A model generated the notes under the pieces. It searched no databases and had not been told where the DNA came from. It was given only the letters and a program-made list of their open reading frames with translations. From 66-474 sp051962095 (GTDB taxonomy: Bacteria; Pseudomonadota; Gammaproteobacteria; Xanthomonadales; Rhodanobacteraceae), in NCBI GenBank assembly GCA_051962095.1, contig JBQCCP010000153.1:1-26404 (forward strand): a stretch of 26,404 nucleotides of DNA, read 5' to 3'. Below are positions 16,023-23,680 of this stretch, piece after piece; the first letter of the stretch is position 1; every line of letters begins with the position of its first letter. Both the position numbers and the translations under genes were made by a program.

Positions 16023-17189
16023 ATGCAAGCGACCGCGCCATCGTCGCGGCACCTCCTGCGCTGGATCGTCTTGGCCGTCGTCGCGGTGCTGGTCGCGCTG
16101 GCGATCGCCGTGGCCGTGCACGTCCACAACCTGCTGCAGCCGGAGCGTTTCACCGCGCTGCTGGAAAACGATCTGGCCGCCGCGGGCCTGAAGCTGCGGA
16201 TGCAGGCCCCCGCGGAGCCGATCCTGTTCCCGCGCCCCGGCGTGCAACTGCAGGGCTTCAGCCTGACCAACGCCGGCTCGGACCGGCCGGTGCTGCAGGC
16301 GGCCGGCGCTACGATCGTGGTGCCGTGGCGCGCGCTGCTGCACGGCGAAGTGGCGATCGAGCGGGTCGATGTGGACGCGCCGCACCTGAACCTCGACGAG
16401 TTGCAGTCGCTGCTCGCGCGGCTGCCGCACCATGCCGGACCGCCGCGGCTGCCCACCATCACCACCGGTGTGCACATGAGCCAGGGCACGCTTTCCCGCA
16501 AAGGCGCGCCGTTGCTGTTCGACTTCAGCATCGAAACCGGTGCGCTTGCGCCCGGCCAGGCTTTCCAGCTCGAAGCCGCGGCGCGCAGTGCGTCCGGCCA
16601 CCGGTTCACTGCGGTACTCACCACCGTGCCCGCCACCGCGCGCGACGGCAGCATCGACTTCAAGGCGCTGACGCTGCATCTCGCCGAAGAGCAAGGCACC
16701 GCGCTGCAACTCGCCGGTGAAGGCACCTGGCGGGGCGGCGAAGATCTTGCGATGCAACTACAGGGCACGTTGCGCCATCGCGCGTTCGCGCCGCCGCCGT
16801 CCGCCTCGACCAACGCGCCCGCAAGTCCATCTTCATCACCGCCGGCGCCGGGCCCATCCGCTACGCAAACCACCACCGACAAGATCGTCCTCGCGGTGTC
16901 GCCTGCGCGCGGCCAGGTGCCCCTGACGGTGGCCGTGAAGCTGGATGGCGACGACGCGCACGCAGACTTCCAGATGCAACCGACCGAATTCGGCCGCTGG
17001 TGGAAACGCGTGCTGGCCGTGCAGTCGGGCCAACCGCCGGGCGCGCTGCCGTTCACGGGCAAGGCCGAAGTGCAGCAACTCGACCTCGGCTGGTTGAAGG
17101 CCAAGGGCGTCAAGATCGATGCCGGCCCCGACCTCGCTCCCGCGCCGTCGTCCACCGCCGCACCGCCCTCCGCTTCGTCCACACGCTGA
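16023..17189 (+). CDS. AsmA-family-like inner-membrane protein, short form
   Basis: This 388-aa protein has one N-terminal transmembrane helix (about residues 12-34, LLRWIVLAVVAVLVALAIAVAV) followed by an AsmA-like N-terminal domain with LQPERFTALLENDLAAAGLKL, PGVQLQGFSLTNA and the typical VPWRALLHGEVAIERVDVDAPHLNL pattern. A Pro/Ser/Thr/Ala-rich linker occurs at about 265-292, and the C-terminus (about 370-388) is also low-complexity. AsmA proteins are implicated in envelope lipid trafficking. E. coli AsmA is about 617 aa, so this is shortened or divergent. An asmA gene just before mutY is a recurrent arrangement, for example in Pseudomonas. It begins 6 nt after ftsY and ends 3 nt before mutY. 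Confidence 0.75.
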   Translation: MQATAPSSRHLLRWIVLAVVAVLVALAIAVAVHVHNLLQPERFTALLENDLAAAGLKLRMQAPAEPILFPRPGVQLQGFSLTNAGSDRPVLQAAGATIVVPWRALLHGEVAIERVDVDAPHLNLDELQSLLARLPHHAGPPRLPTITTGVHMSQGTLSRKGAPLLFDFSIETGALAPGQAFQLEAAARSASGHRFTAVLTTVPATARDGSIDFKALTLHLAEEQGTALQLAGEGTWRGGEDLAMQLQGTLRHRAFAPPPSASTNAPASPSSSPPAPGPSATQTTTDKIVLAVSPARGQVPLTVAVKLDGDDAHADFQMQPTEFGRWWKRVLAVQSGQPPGALPFTGKAEVQQLDLGWLKAKGVKIDAGPDLAPAPSSTAAPPSASSTR

Positions 17190-17192
17190 CCG

Positions 17193-18371
17193 ATGGACGA
17201 TTTCGCGCGCAGGCTGTTGCACTGGTACGACCGCCACGGCCGCCACGACCTGCCGTGGCAGCAGCCGCGCGCGCCGTACCGCGTGTGGGTGTCGGAGGTG
17301 ATGCTGCAGCAAACGCAGGTCGCGACGGTGATCCCCTACTTCCGGCGCTTCATCGACGCGCTGCCGGACGTCCGTGCGCTCGCGGCCGCTTCGGAAGACC
17401 GCGTGCTGGCGTTGTGGTCGGGTCTGGGCTATTACCGGCGTGCGCGCCATCTGCACGCGGCCGCAAAAGTTTGCGTCGCGCAGCACGGCGGCGAATTGCC
17501 CCGCGATTTCGAATCGCTGGCGGCATTGCCCGGCATCGGGCGTTCCACCGCGGGTGCGATCCTCGCGCTGGCGCATGGACAACGCCATGCGATCCTCGAC
17601 GGCAACGTCAAGCGCGTGCTGAGCCGATACCACGGCCTCCGCGGCCGGCCCGGCGAGCGTGCCCTCGAAAACGCGTTGTGGTTGCACGCCGAGGCGCACA
17701 CGCCGACGGCGCGGGTGGACGATTACACGCAGGCGATCATGGATCTGGGCGCGACAGTCTGCACGCGCGCCAATCCGCGCTGCGGCGAATGTCCGCAATC
17801 GCGCGATTGCACCGCGCGACGCGACGAAACCACAGCCGCCATTCCGGCGGCACGCCCGGCCCGCATCCTGCCGGAGAAAGCAACCGTATTCGTCGTGTTG
17901 CGCGATGACGGTGATCGCGTGCTGCTGCAACGGCGGCCGCCGCAAGGCGTCTGGCCGGGCTTGTGGAGCCTGCCCGAAGCCATCGACGAAAGCCGCGCGC
18001 GGGAGCTTGCCGCGAGCCTCGCCGATCTCGACCGCGGCGACGCCGTCGCGTTGCCGGTGATCCTGCACGTCTTCACGCATTTCAGATTGCGCGCCACACC
18101 GATCGAATGGCGCGGCGTTCGCGCGCGCGCCGCGATTGCGGACGAGCCCGCAACGCGCTGGTATTCACGTACCGAGATCGCGGACCTCGGTATTCCCGCA
18201 CCGGTGAAAAAGGTATTGATGCAATGGCCCGAACCGTCTTCTGCCAAAAGCTTCAACGCGAAACCGAAGGGCTCGACCGCGCGCCGTGGCCGGGCGAACT
18301 CGGCCAGCGCATCTACGAACACATCGGCCGCGAAGCGTGGCAGCAGTGGCTCGGCTACCAGACCATGCTGA
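17193..18371 (+). CDS. mutY: A/G-specific adenine glycosylase MutY, with extended C-terminus
   Basis: MutY removes adenine mispaired with 8-oxoguanine. The 392-aa product carries catalytic Glu35 in SEVMLQQTQV, the helix-hairpin-helix LPGIGRSTAGAI (112-123), catalytic Asp136 in ILDGNVKRVL, and the [4Fe-4S] cysteines 190, 197, 200 and 206 with C-x6-C-x2-C-x5-C spacing. A NUDIX-like 8-oxoG recognition domain follows (LLQRRPPQGVWPGLWSLPE). Normal MutY proteins would end near residue 345. Here the frame continues about 49 codons into yggX, giving a Ser/Ala/Arg-rich tail that looks like an out-of-frame translation rather than a domain. The first stop in the mutY frame is the TGA at 18369-18371. Confidence 0.93.
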   Translation: MDDFARRLLHWYDRHGRHDLPWQQPRAPYRVWVSEVMLQQTQVATVIPYFRRFIDALPDVRALAAASEDRVLALWSGLGYYRRARHLHAAAKVCVAQHGGELPRDFESLAALPGIGRSTAGAILALAHGQRHAILDGNVKRVLSRYHGLRGRPGERALENALWLHAEAHTPTARVDDYTQAIMDLGATVCTRANPRCGECPQSRDCTARRDETTAAIPAARPARILPEKATVFVVLRDDGDRVLLQRRPPQGVWPGLWSLPEAIDESRARELAASLADLDRGDAVALPVILHVFTHFRLRATPIEWRGVRARAAIADEPATRWYSRTEIADLGIPAPVKKVLMQWPEPSSAKSFNAKPKGSTARRGRANSASASTNTSAAKRGSSGSATRPC

Positions 18372-18466
18372 TCAACGAGAACCGGCTGTCGCCGCGCGAT
18401 CCCGACACGCGCAAGTTCCTGGCCGCCGAAATGCAGCGATTCCTGTTCGGCGAGAAGGCCGATTAG
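18224..18466 (+). CDS. yggX: Fe(2+)-trafficking protein YggX
   Basis: This 80-aa YggX-family protein protects Fe-S clusters and is linked to iron trafficking and oxidative stress resistance. It begins MARTVFCQKLQRETEGLDRA, with conserved Cys7, and contains PWPGELGQRIYEHIGREAW and WQQWLGYQTMLINENRLSPRDP, the family core. The C-terminus is MQRFLFGEKAD. Its ATG at 18224 lies inside the 3' part of mutY in another frame (148-bp overlap), so it must be translated by reinitiation or from its own site. mutY-yggX adjacency is conserved in many Gammaproteobacteria. Its TAG (18464-18466) overlaps the TAA (18465-18463) of the convergent DUF6491 gene. Confidence 0.95.
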   Translation: MARTVFCQKLQRETEGLDRAPWPGELGQRIYEHIGREAWQQWLGYQTMLINENRLSPRDPDTRKFLAAEMQRFLFGEKAD

Positions 18467-18894
18467 CCGCTGGACGACGGCGCGCCTTCCTGCTTTTCCT
18501 TCGCGCGATCCTGCTTCATCTTCAATTCGTTCACCGGCACGATCTTGGTGATCTTGCAGCGCTGGTGATCGAAGGTGATGAAATCGAAGTTGCGATACAG
18601 CATCTGGTTCCTGGCGGTCAGCCCGATGCCGTTCGCGAAGGCTAGGTTGGTGCACGGCATTTCCACCGTCAGCAGGTACAGCTTGTTGACGCCGAACCAG
18701 ATCGCCACCGTATCCGGCGCCAGGTACTGGAAGCCGTTGATCTGGAAGTAGCGCACGTGGTCCACCGGCGCCTCGGCGTATTTGTGGTAGCGCGCCAGAT
18801 CGGCGCGTTCGGAGTCGGTCTGCTGGGCCCATGCGGGAAGCGCCGCGGAGCCGGCCAGCAGCGCCAGAATCGCGAATTTCCGGGCAGTTCTCAT
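18463..18894 (-). CDS. Exported DUF6491-type protein
   Basis: This 143-aa protein has a cleavable signal peptide (residues 1-23, ending ALPAWA) and a compact domain with YFQINGFQYLAPDTVAIWFG, NKLYLLTVEMPCTNLAFANGIG and DFITFDHQRCKITKIVPV. The two Cys residues probably form a disulfide. This pattern agrees with DUF6491, frequent in Xanthomonadales and of unknown function. The ATG at 18894 is preferred over in-frame ATGs at 18909 and 18930, because the signal peptide starts there and GAGG lies 9 nt upstream. It ends in a Ser/Gly tail whose stop codon overlaps that of yggX on the other strand. Confidence 0.7.
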   Translation of the reverse strand: MRTARKFAILALLAGSAALPAWAQQTDSERADLARYHKYAEAPVDHVRYFQINGFQYLAPDTVAIWFGVNKLYLLTVEMPCTNLAFANGIGLTARNQMLYRNFDFITFDHQRCKITKIVPVNELKMKQDRAKEKQEGAPSSSG

Positions 18895-18928
18895 CTCGAT
18901 CCGCCTCATGCTCGCATTCGAGTTTCTC

Positions 18929-18934
18929 ACTATA
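18929..18934 (-). promoter_or_regulatory. Possible -10 box for the DUF6491 gene
   Basis: TATAGT on the minus strand (5/6 match) would start transcription about 28 nt before the ATG at 18894. The complementary strand carries TATACT at 18931-18936, pointing toward the hydroxylase gene. Neither has a good -35 partner, so both are weak calls. Confidence 0.25.
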
Positions 18935-19009
18935 CTTGCGCCGCGGTCGGCTGGATGAGCAGACGTTGACCGCCGGTCACGTCAGACCGTCCATCCACAG
19001 GAGTTGCGC

Positions 19010-19666
19010 GTGGCCGAGTCTCATCACCAGCAGGGTTCGGCAGGCACCGAGGCCACGCGGCCGAGGCGGTTGCCCGCGCCGCTGGAATGGATCGCGCGCC
19101 CGCTGGCGCGGCTGTCCACCAGCCACTTCAACCTGCGCGCCGGCCTGATTTCCGACAGCCTGATCAGCGTGCTGCTGATCGCTGCGGGCATCTGGTACGG
19201 GCGCATGCAGCCCGCCCTCGCCGCGCTGACTTCACTGTGCGGCCTGTTCGCCTTCACCTTCATCGAATACGCCGCGCACCGCTGGCTGTTCCACGGCAAC
19301 ACCGGGCCGTTCAAGACCGGCCACGACCATCATCACGTCGATCCGCTCGGCTACGACGCGCTGCCGTTCTTCATGCCGCCGCTGTTCATGTGCGCGTTGG
19401 GTTTGCTGTTCTCGCTCGCGATTCCGGTGGGCTACGCGTTTCTGCTGGCCGGCACCATCGCGATGGGCTACGCGGCCTACGGCCTCAGCCACGTCGTGAT
19501 CCACGTGCACCGCTTCAAGAGTCCGGCGATGCGCCGCTGGGCCGGCTTCCACAACATCCACCATTACCACCCCGACGCCAACTTCGGCGTGACGACCGGG
19601 TTGTGGGACGTGATCCTGGGCACGCGCTACGAGCGCAAGCCACGCGTCGCCGCGAACGCTTCCTGA
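19010..19666 (+). CDS. Fatty acid hydroxylase / sterol desaturase family membrane protein
   Basis: This 218-aa integral membrane protein has the histidine clusters of the di-iron FA-hydroxylase superfamily: HRWLFH (about residues 90-95), HDHHH (105-109), HVVIHVH (161-167) and HNIHHYH (181-187). Four or so hydrophobic segments surround them. Family members hydroxylate or desaturate lipids such as fatty acids, sterols and carotenoids; the substrate here is not deducible. A GTG at 19010 is chosen because CAGGAG ends 6 nt upstream; a TTG at 19004 would directly abut that site. The gap 18895-19009 upstream is a divergent promoter region with no gene. Confidence 0.87.
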   Translation: MAESHHQQGSAGTEATRPRRLPAPLEWIARPLARLSTSHFNLRAGLISDSLISVLLIAAGIWYGRMQPALAALTSLCGLFAFTFIEYAAHRWLFHGNTGPFKTGHDHHHVDPLGYDALPFFMPPLFMCALGLLFSLAIPVGYAFLLAGTIAMGYAAYGLSHVVIHVHRFKSPAMRRWAGFHNIHHYHPDANFGVTTGLWDVILGTRYERKPRVAANAS

Positions 19667-19748
19667 TTTTCCAACACAACGTCGACGCGCACCGATCCCG
19701 CGCGGCGCGTTGGTTTAGCATGCCCGTTTCATTGCCGCCGGAGCCGTC

Positions 19749-21230
19749 ATGGATCGTCGCGAGTTCCTGAAATCCGCCAGCCTCACCGCGCTCGCCGGCG
19801 TGCTTCCGGCCACGGAGGCGCTGGGCGCGCAGATGCACGCCGCCGCGTCCGCCGGCGCGACGGCCATGCCGGCCGGCAAGGCCGATCACACGCTGCGCAT
19901 CGGTCATGGCGTGCTGGAATTATCCGACGAGAAATTCGTTTCGACCACGCTCTACAACGGTGACTTTCCCGGTCCGTTGCTGCGCTTCAGGGAAGGCCGG
20001 AAAACCGTCGTCGACATTTTCAACGACACCGACCACGACGAGCAGTTGCATTGGCACGGCCAGTACCTGCCCGACAGCGTCGATGGCGCCGACGAAGAAC
20101 GCACGCCGCCGGTGCCCGCGCGTGGCCATCGGCGGATCGCGTTCACGCCGAACCCTTCCGGCGTTCGCTTCTACCACACGCACGTGCGCGCCGGCCCCGA
20201 TCTCGCGCGTGGCCTGTACACAGGGCTCGCCGGTCCGGTTTACATCGAACCCAAAAACGAACCCGGCGCCTGCGATCGCGAAGTGTTCCTCACGCTCAAG
20301 GAATTCATGCCGTACCTTACGCGCGTCGACATGGACCTGGCGTTCATGAAACCCGCGGGCATGGAACTCGATCTCGTCACCATCGCGGCGCACGCCGACA
20401 CGAATGCAGGCAAGGTGCCGCCCGGCTCCGAGCTCGCCTACGACGCCTTCGCGATCAACGGCAAGTCGCTCGGCCACGGCGAACCGATCCGGGTGAAGCG
20501 CGGCGAGCGCGTGCTGCTGCACGTCATCAACGCCAGCGCCACCGAGAACCGCAGCCTTGCCCTGCCCGGCCACACCTTCGAGGTGGTCGCGCTGGACGGC
20601 AATCCGGTGCCGCATCCGGCCGAGGTGCCGGTGTTGTGGATCGGCACCGCCGAGCGCGTGTCCGCGATCGTCGAAATGAACCATCCCGGCGTATGGGTGC
20701 TGGGCGACACCACCGATTCCGATCGGGAAGGCGGCATGGGCATCGTGGTCGAATACGCGGGCGCCAGCGGCGAGCCGCAATGGCAACCGCCGCCGAAATT
20801 CATGTGGGACTACCGCCTGTTCGCGGACCCGAAGCGCACGCCGCCCAGGCCCGACGCGATCATCGACATGACCTTCACCGCGCGCCAGAGCGCGGAGCAA
20901 GGCTTCGACGTGTACGCGGTGAACGGCGTGCCGTACGACTGGAAGACCATGCCGGTGACCCGCAGGCTGAAGCTCGGCGGCCGCTATCGCCTGCGCTTCC
21001 GCAACGCCAGCAACGACATCCATCCGCTGCACCTGCACCGCCACGGTTTCGAGATCACAAAGGTGCACGGCCAGCCGACCGCGGGCGTGATCAAGGACGT
21101 GGTGCTGGTGCCGCCGTTCCAGACCACTGAGGTCGATTTCACCGCCAACCTGCCGGGCCTGACCCTGTTCCACTGCCACATGCAGCAGCACATGGATTAC
21201 GGCTTCATGGCGCTGTTCGAAACCGCCTGA
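19749..21230 (+). CDS. Tat-exported multicopper oxidase
   Basis: This 493-aa three-cupredoxin-domain oxidase has a Tat-type leader (DRREFLKSASLTALAG, residues 2-17). Copper ligands are complete: HWHG (His101, 103), HTH (143, 145), HPLHLH (425, 428, 430) and HCHMQQH (475, 476, 477, 481). The residue ten places after the type-1 Cys476 is Phe486, where CueO-like cuprous oxidases have Met; this resembles high-potential fungal laccases. There is no Met-rich insert like that of CueO. GGAG 6 nt upstream supports the ATG at 19749. Substrates could be phenolics, metals or other reductants. A small His/Cys-rich secreted protein is encoded 100 bp downstream. Confidence 0.93.
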   Translation: MDRREFLKSASLTALAGVLPATEALGAQMHAAASAGATAMPAGKADHTLRIGHGVLELSDEKFVSTTLYNGDFPGPLLRFREGRKTVVDIFNDTDHDEQLHWHGQYLPDSVDGADEERTPPVPARGHRRIAFTPNPSGVRFYHTHVRAGPDLARGLYTGLAGPVYIEPKNEPGACDREVFLTLKEFMPYLTRVDMDLAFMKPAGMELDLVTIAAHADTNAGKVPPGSELAYDAFAINGKSLGHGEPIRVKRGERVLLHVINASATENRSLALPGHTFEVVALDGNPVPHPAEVPVLWIGTAERVSAIVEMNHPGVWVLGDTTDSDREGGMGIVVEYAGASGEPQWQPPPKFMWDYRLFADPKRTPPRPDAIIDMTFTARQSAEQGFDVYAVNGVPYDWKTMPVTRRLKLGGRYRLRFRNASNDIHPLHLHRHGFEITKVHGQPTAGVIKDVVLVPPFQTTEVDFTANLPGLTLFHCHMQQHMDYGFMALFETA

Positions 21231-21330
21231 GCTGACGGGGTACCCGGCCGGACGCCGACACGGCTACACGCGCCGATTACATTCCCGCGTGTACGCTTGC
21301 GGCTCCACCCACGACCGGTCGGAGGCAGCG

Positions 21331-21759
21331 ATGAACAAGTTGGCGGTTGTCGGCATCACCGGGGCGCTGGCGGGCGGACTCGCGTTCGCCGCTTTCGCGC
21401 AGAACCATTCCGCGACGGACGAAATCAATACCGCGCATGCGCACGCGATGATGGCGCAAAGCGCGACATCGGTGGCGATGGCGCACGCCCACCTGCACCA
21501 CGTCATCAACTGTCTCGTGGGGCCGAACGGCAGCGGCTTCGACGCCAAGGCCGAAAATCCGTGCAAGGGCCAGGGCAACGGCGCGATTCCGGATTCGGCC
21601 AGCGACCACGCCTTGCACGCCAAGCTCGAAAGCGCGCTGGCGACCGCGCGGTCCGGCCTGAAATCGGAGTCGCTGGCAGCCGTGCACCGGGACGCCGGCA
21701 AGCTGGCTGCGGGACTGCAGGAAGGTTCCACCGCGAAAGCGGGCAGTTCCTCCTGGTGA
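21331..21759 (+). CDS. Small secreted His/Cys-rich protein of unknown function
   Basis: This 142-aa protein has a Sec signal peptide (residues 1-23, AFA then QNH). The mature part is helical-looking with many His and Met residues: HAHAMMAQ (36-42), MAHAHLHH (50-57), then Cys61 in INCLVGPNG and Cys78 in NPCKGQGNG. His spacing and the Cys pair suggest metal or haem binding or a disulfide-stabilised helix bundle, but no CxxCH is present. GGAGG lies 5 nt before the ATG at 21331. It follows the multicopper oxidase on the same strand, so a role in copper delivery or electron transfer is conceivable, purely by context. Confidence 0.8.
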   Translation: MNKLAVVGITGALAGGLAFAAFAQNHSATDEINTAHAHAMMAQSATSVAMAHAHLHHVINCLVGPNGSGFDAKAENPCKGQGNGAIPDSASDHALHAKLESALATARSGLKSESLAAVHRDAGKLAAGLQEGSTAKAGSSSW

Positions 21760-21773
21760 TCGCCCTGCGCAGT

Positions 21774-21800
21774 GCGGCCGCGACTTGGCGCCGCGGCCGC
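21774..21800 (+). terminator. GC-rich 9-bp hairpin after the His-rich gene
   Basis: GCGGCCGCG (21774-21782) and CGCGGCCGC (21792-21800) form a perfect stem with a 9-nt loop, 15 nt past the stop codon of the secreted protein. No U-run follows. It would separate this gene from the downstream PLP enzyme. Confidence 0.4.
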
Positions 21801-21877
21801 GGTCGCGCGCGCTGATCCAGGTCATTCACGCCGGCGCCGGCGCGGCGGACACTGTGCGCCTCGCAAGGGACCACGCC

Positions 21878-22828
21878 ATGGCCACGCGCTATACCGGGCT
21901 TTCCGCCAGCATCCTCGACGCCGTCGGCGACACGCCGTTGCTCGAAATCGACGGCGTCTTCGCCAAGTGCGAATTCCTGAACCCGTCGGGCTCGATCAAG
22001 GCGCGCATCGCCAAATACATCATCGAACGCGCCGAGGAGGCCGGCGCGATCAAGCCCGGCGACACCATCGTCGAGGCCACCAGCGGCAACACCGGCAACG
22101 CGTTCTCGATGGTCGCCGCGGTCAAGGGCTACCGCATGATCGTGGTAATGCCGGAAGGCCTTTCCAGCGAACGTGTCGCGATCTCGCGCGCGTTCGGCGC
22201 CGAGGTTCTTTTCTGCGGCACCTTCCATGTCAACGACGCGCTGGAACGCGCGCGCGAACTCGGCAAGCAGCCCGGCTTCTTCTTTCCCGGCCAGTTCGAG
22301 AACGAGTGGAACGTGGACGAGAACCGCGAGATCCTCGGTCCCGAAATCCTGTCGCAACTGCCGGACGGCCGCGTGCCCGACGCGTTCGTGCACGGCGTCG
22401 GCACCGGCGGCACACTGATCGGCGTGGGGCAAGCCTTCCGCAAGGTCAACCCGAACGTGCGCCTGTTCGCGATGGAGCCGTCGGAATCGCGCACGATCCT
22501 GTGCGGCGAAGTCGCGCTGCACCAGATCGAAGGCATCTCGGACGGTTTCGTGCCGGGCATCTTCGCGCACCATCGCGATCTCGTCCGCGACACCACCAGC
22601 GTCGCGAGCGCCGATGCGATCGCGGAAATGCGCAGGCTCGCGCGCGCCCGCGGTCTGTTCTGCGGCCCGAGTTCGGGTGCGCACATGATCGCGGCGCGGC
22701 GCATCCGCGAGCAGTTCCCGGAACTTGAAACCGTCGTCACGATCCTCGACGACGAGGGCGAGAAATACCTGCACGATTTCTTCATGCGACCGGCGCCCGG
22801 TGCCGATGCACCTGTCCCCTTTCATTGA
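21878..22828 (+). CDS. Cysteine synthase-like PLP-dependent enzyme
   Basis: This 316-aa fold-type II PLP enzyme is most like O-acetylserine sulfhydrylase or the cystathionine beta-synthase core. The PLP lysine is in NPSGSIKARIAK (CysK: NPSxSVKxRI), the substrate loop is TSGNTGNAF, the phosphate-binding loop GVGTGGTL, and the C-terminal GPSSGAH contacts the pyridine ring. The expected reaction is a beta-replacement of O-acetyl-L-serine with sulfide, but CysM-like or other beta-substitution activity cannot be excluded. AAGGGA upstream supports the ATG at 21878; an in-frame start at 21785 would place the hairpin region inside the gene. No other sulfur-assimilation gene is nearby. Confidence 0.88.
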   Translation: MATRYTGLSASILDAVGDTPLLEIDGVFAKCEFLNPSGSIKARIAKYIIERAEEAGAIKPGDTIVEATSGNTGNAFSMVAAVKGYRMIVVMPEGLSSERVAISRAFGAEVLFCGTFHVNDALERARELGKQPGFFFPGQFENEWNVDENREILGPEILSQLPDGRVPDAFVHGVGTGGTLIGVGQAFRKVNPNVRLFAMEPSESRTILCGEVALHQIEGISDGFVPGIFAHHRDLVRDTTSVASADAIAEMRRLARARGLFCGPSSGAHMIAARRIREQFPELETVVTILDDEGEKYLHDFFMRPAPGADAPVPFH

Positions 22829-22856
22829 TCATGGGATCGTCCCTGATCGCGGCTTC

Positions 22857-22930
22857 GCCGGCACCAGCGTCCTGAATGTTCCGGCAAACAGCCATTCATG
22901 GCGCCGGCACCAGCCCGGCCATCCTTGGCC
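22857..22930. repeat. Cluster of short repeats and palindromes, 22829-23027 gap
   Basis: GCCGGCACCAGC occurs twice (22857-22868 and 22903-22914). Between and after them lie the palindromes GCCATTCATGGC (22891-22902) and GGCCATCCTTGGCC (22917-22930), which resemble the CATGGATG-type elements elsewhere in the window in degenerate form. No gene is seen in this 199-bp gap. Confidence 0.5.
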
Positions 22931-23027
22931 GGTCGCTCGGCCGGGCACGCGACGCCACTGGCATCGCGTAAGCGCGCCCTCGCCCTGACTTTCCACAACA
23001 GCGCGCACATTTCAGGAGACAAAACCG

Positions 23028-23501
23028 ATGACCCAGCGGCTCAATTACGCCAAGGCTTCGCCCGACGGCTTCAAGGCCATGCGCCAACTGCAGGCGCACG
23101 TCGACGACTGCGGGCTCGAACACCCGCTGCTGGAATTGGTGAAGATGCGCGCGTCGCAGATCAATGGCTGCGCCTATTGCCTCGACATGCATTCGAAGGA
23201 TGCGCGCGCCGCGGGCGAAACCGAACAGCGCCTGTACCTCCTGGACGCGTGGCGCGAATCGCCGTTCTACAGCGAACGCGAACGCGCCGCGCTGGCCTGG
23301 ACCGAAGCCCTCACCCGCATCTCCAAAACGAAGGACGTTCCCGACGCGCTGTACGACGAAGTCCGCAAGCATTTCAGCGACAAGGAACTGGTGGACCTTT
23401 CGCTCGCGATCATCGCGATCAATGGCTGGAACCGCCTTGCGATCCCGTTCCGCTCCGAGCCGGGGCATTACAAGCCTGGCGATCATGCGAAGCGCAAGTA
23501 A
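23028..23501 (+). CDS. AhpD-like carboxymuconolactone decarboxylase family protein
   Basis: This 157-aa protein of the CMD/AhpD superfamily carries the redox motif INGCAYCLDMHSKDAR, with Cys48, Cys51 and His55 in the CxxC-x3-H arrangement of alkylhydroperoxidase AhpD-like proteins. Helical segments EHPLLELVKMRASQ before it and ELVDLSLAIIAINGWNRLAIPF after it are typical. The likely role is a thiol peroxidase or reductase acting on organic peroxides; no peroxiredoxin partner is adjacent. A strong AGGAGA ribosome binding site lies about 9 nt before the ATG at 23028. It stands alone between two repeat-bearing gaps. Confidence 0.9.
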   Translation: MTQRLNYAKASPDGFKAMRQLQAHVDDCGLEHPLLELVKMRASQINGCAYCLDMHSKDARAAGETEQRLYLLDAWRESPFYSERERAALAWTEALTRISKTKDVPDALYDEVRKHFSDKELVDLSLAIIAINGWNRLAIPFRSEPGHYKPGDHAKRK

Positions 23502-23521
23502 GCGCACGGCTTGGCAAGGAA

Positions 23522-23680
23522 ATGGTGGCCAAGGGCGGACTGCGCGCGCCGGGAGCGCGCGCGAACGGCGCAGCCGGCCAGAAGAGCGAGCGCCATGGAT
23601 GGCGCGAGTCATCGAACCACCTGGTTCGATTCCAGCGAGCCATCACATCGAACTTCGAAACCGAGCAAGCGAGAGAGAGA

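Noticed and set aside
14828..16720. 630-codon plus-strand frame overlapping ftsY and the AsmA-like gene
   Set aside because: It runs in a different frame from ftsY, whose GTPase motifs are all present, and its product is low-complexity Arg/Ala/Gly.
14988..16757. 589-codon minus-strand frame opposite ftsY
   Set aside because: It has no start context and no domain; it is codon-complement shadow of two well-supported genes.
19920..21191. 423-codon minus-strand frame opposite the multicopper oxidase
   Set aside because: It is antisense to a protein with all copper ligands intact and shows only His/Val/Arg-rich composition.
21506..22825. 439-codon minus-strand frame opposite the cysteine-synthase-like gene
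   Set aside because: It is antisense to a complete PLP enzyme and extends into a second gene.
23522..23629. A second, degenerate tRNA gene
   Set aside because: Only 18 nt of the 3' end and a T-loop-like hairpin are present; no anticodon arm or D-arm can be folded.
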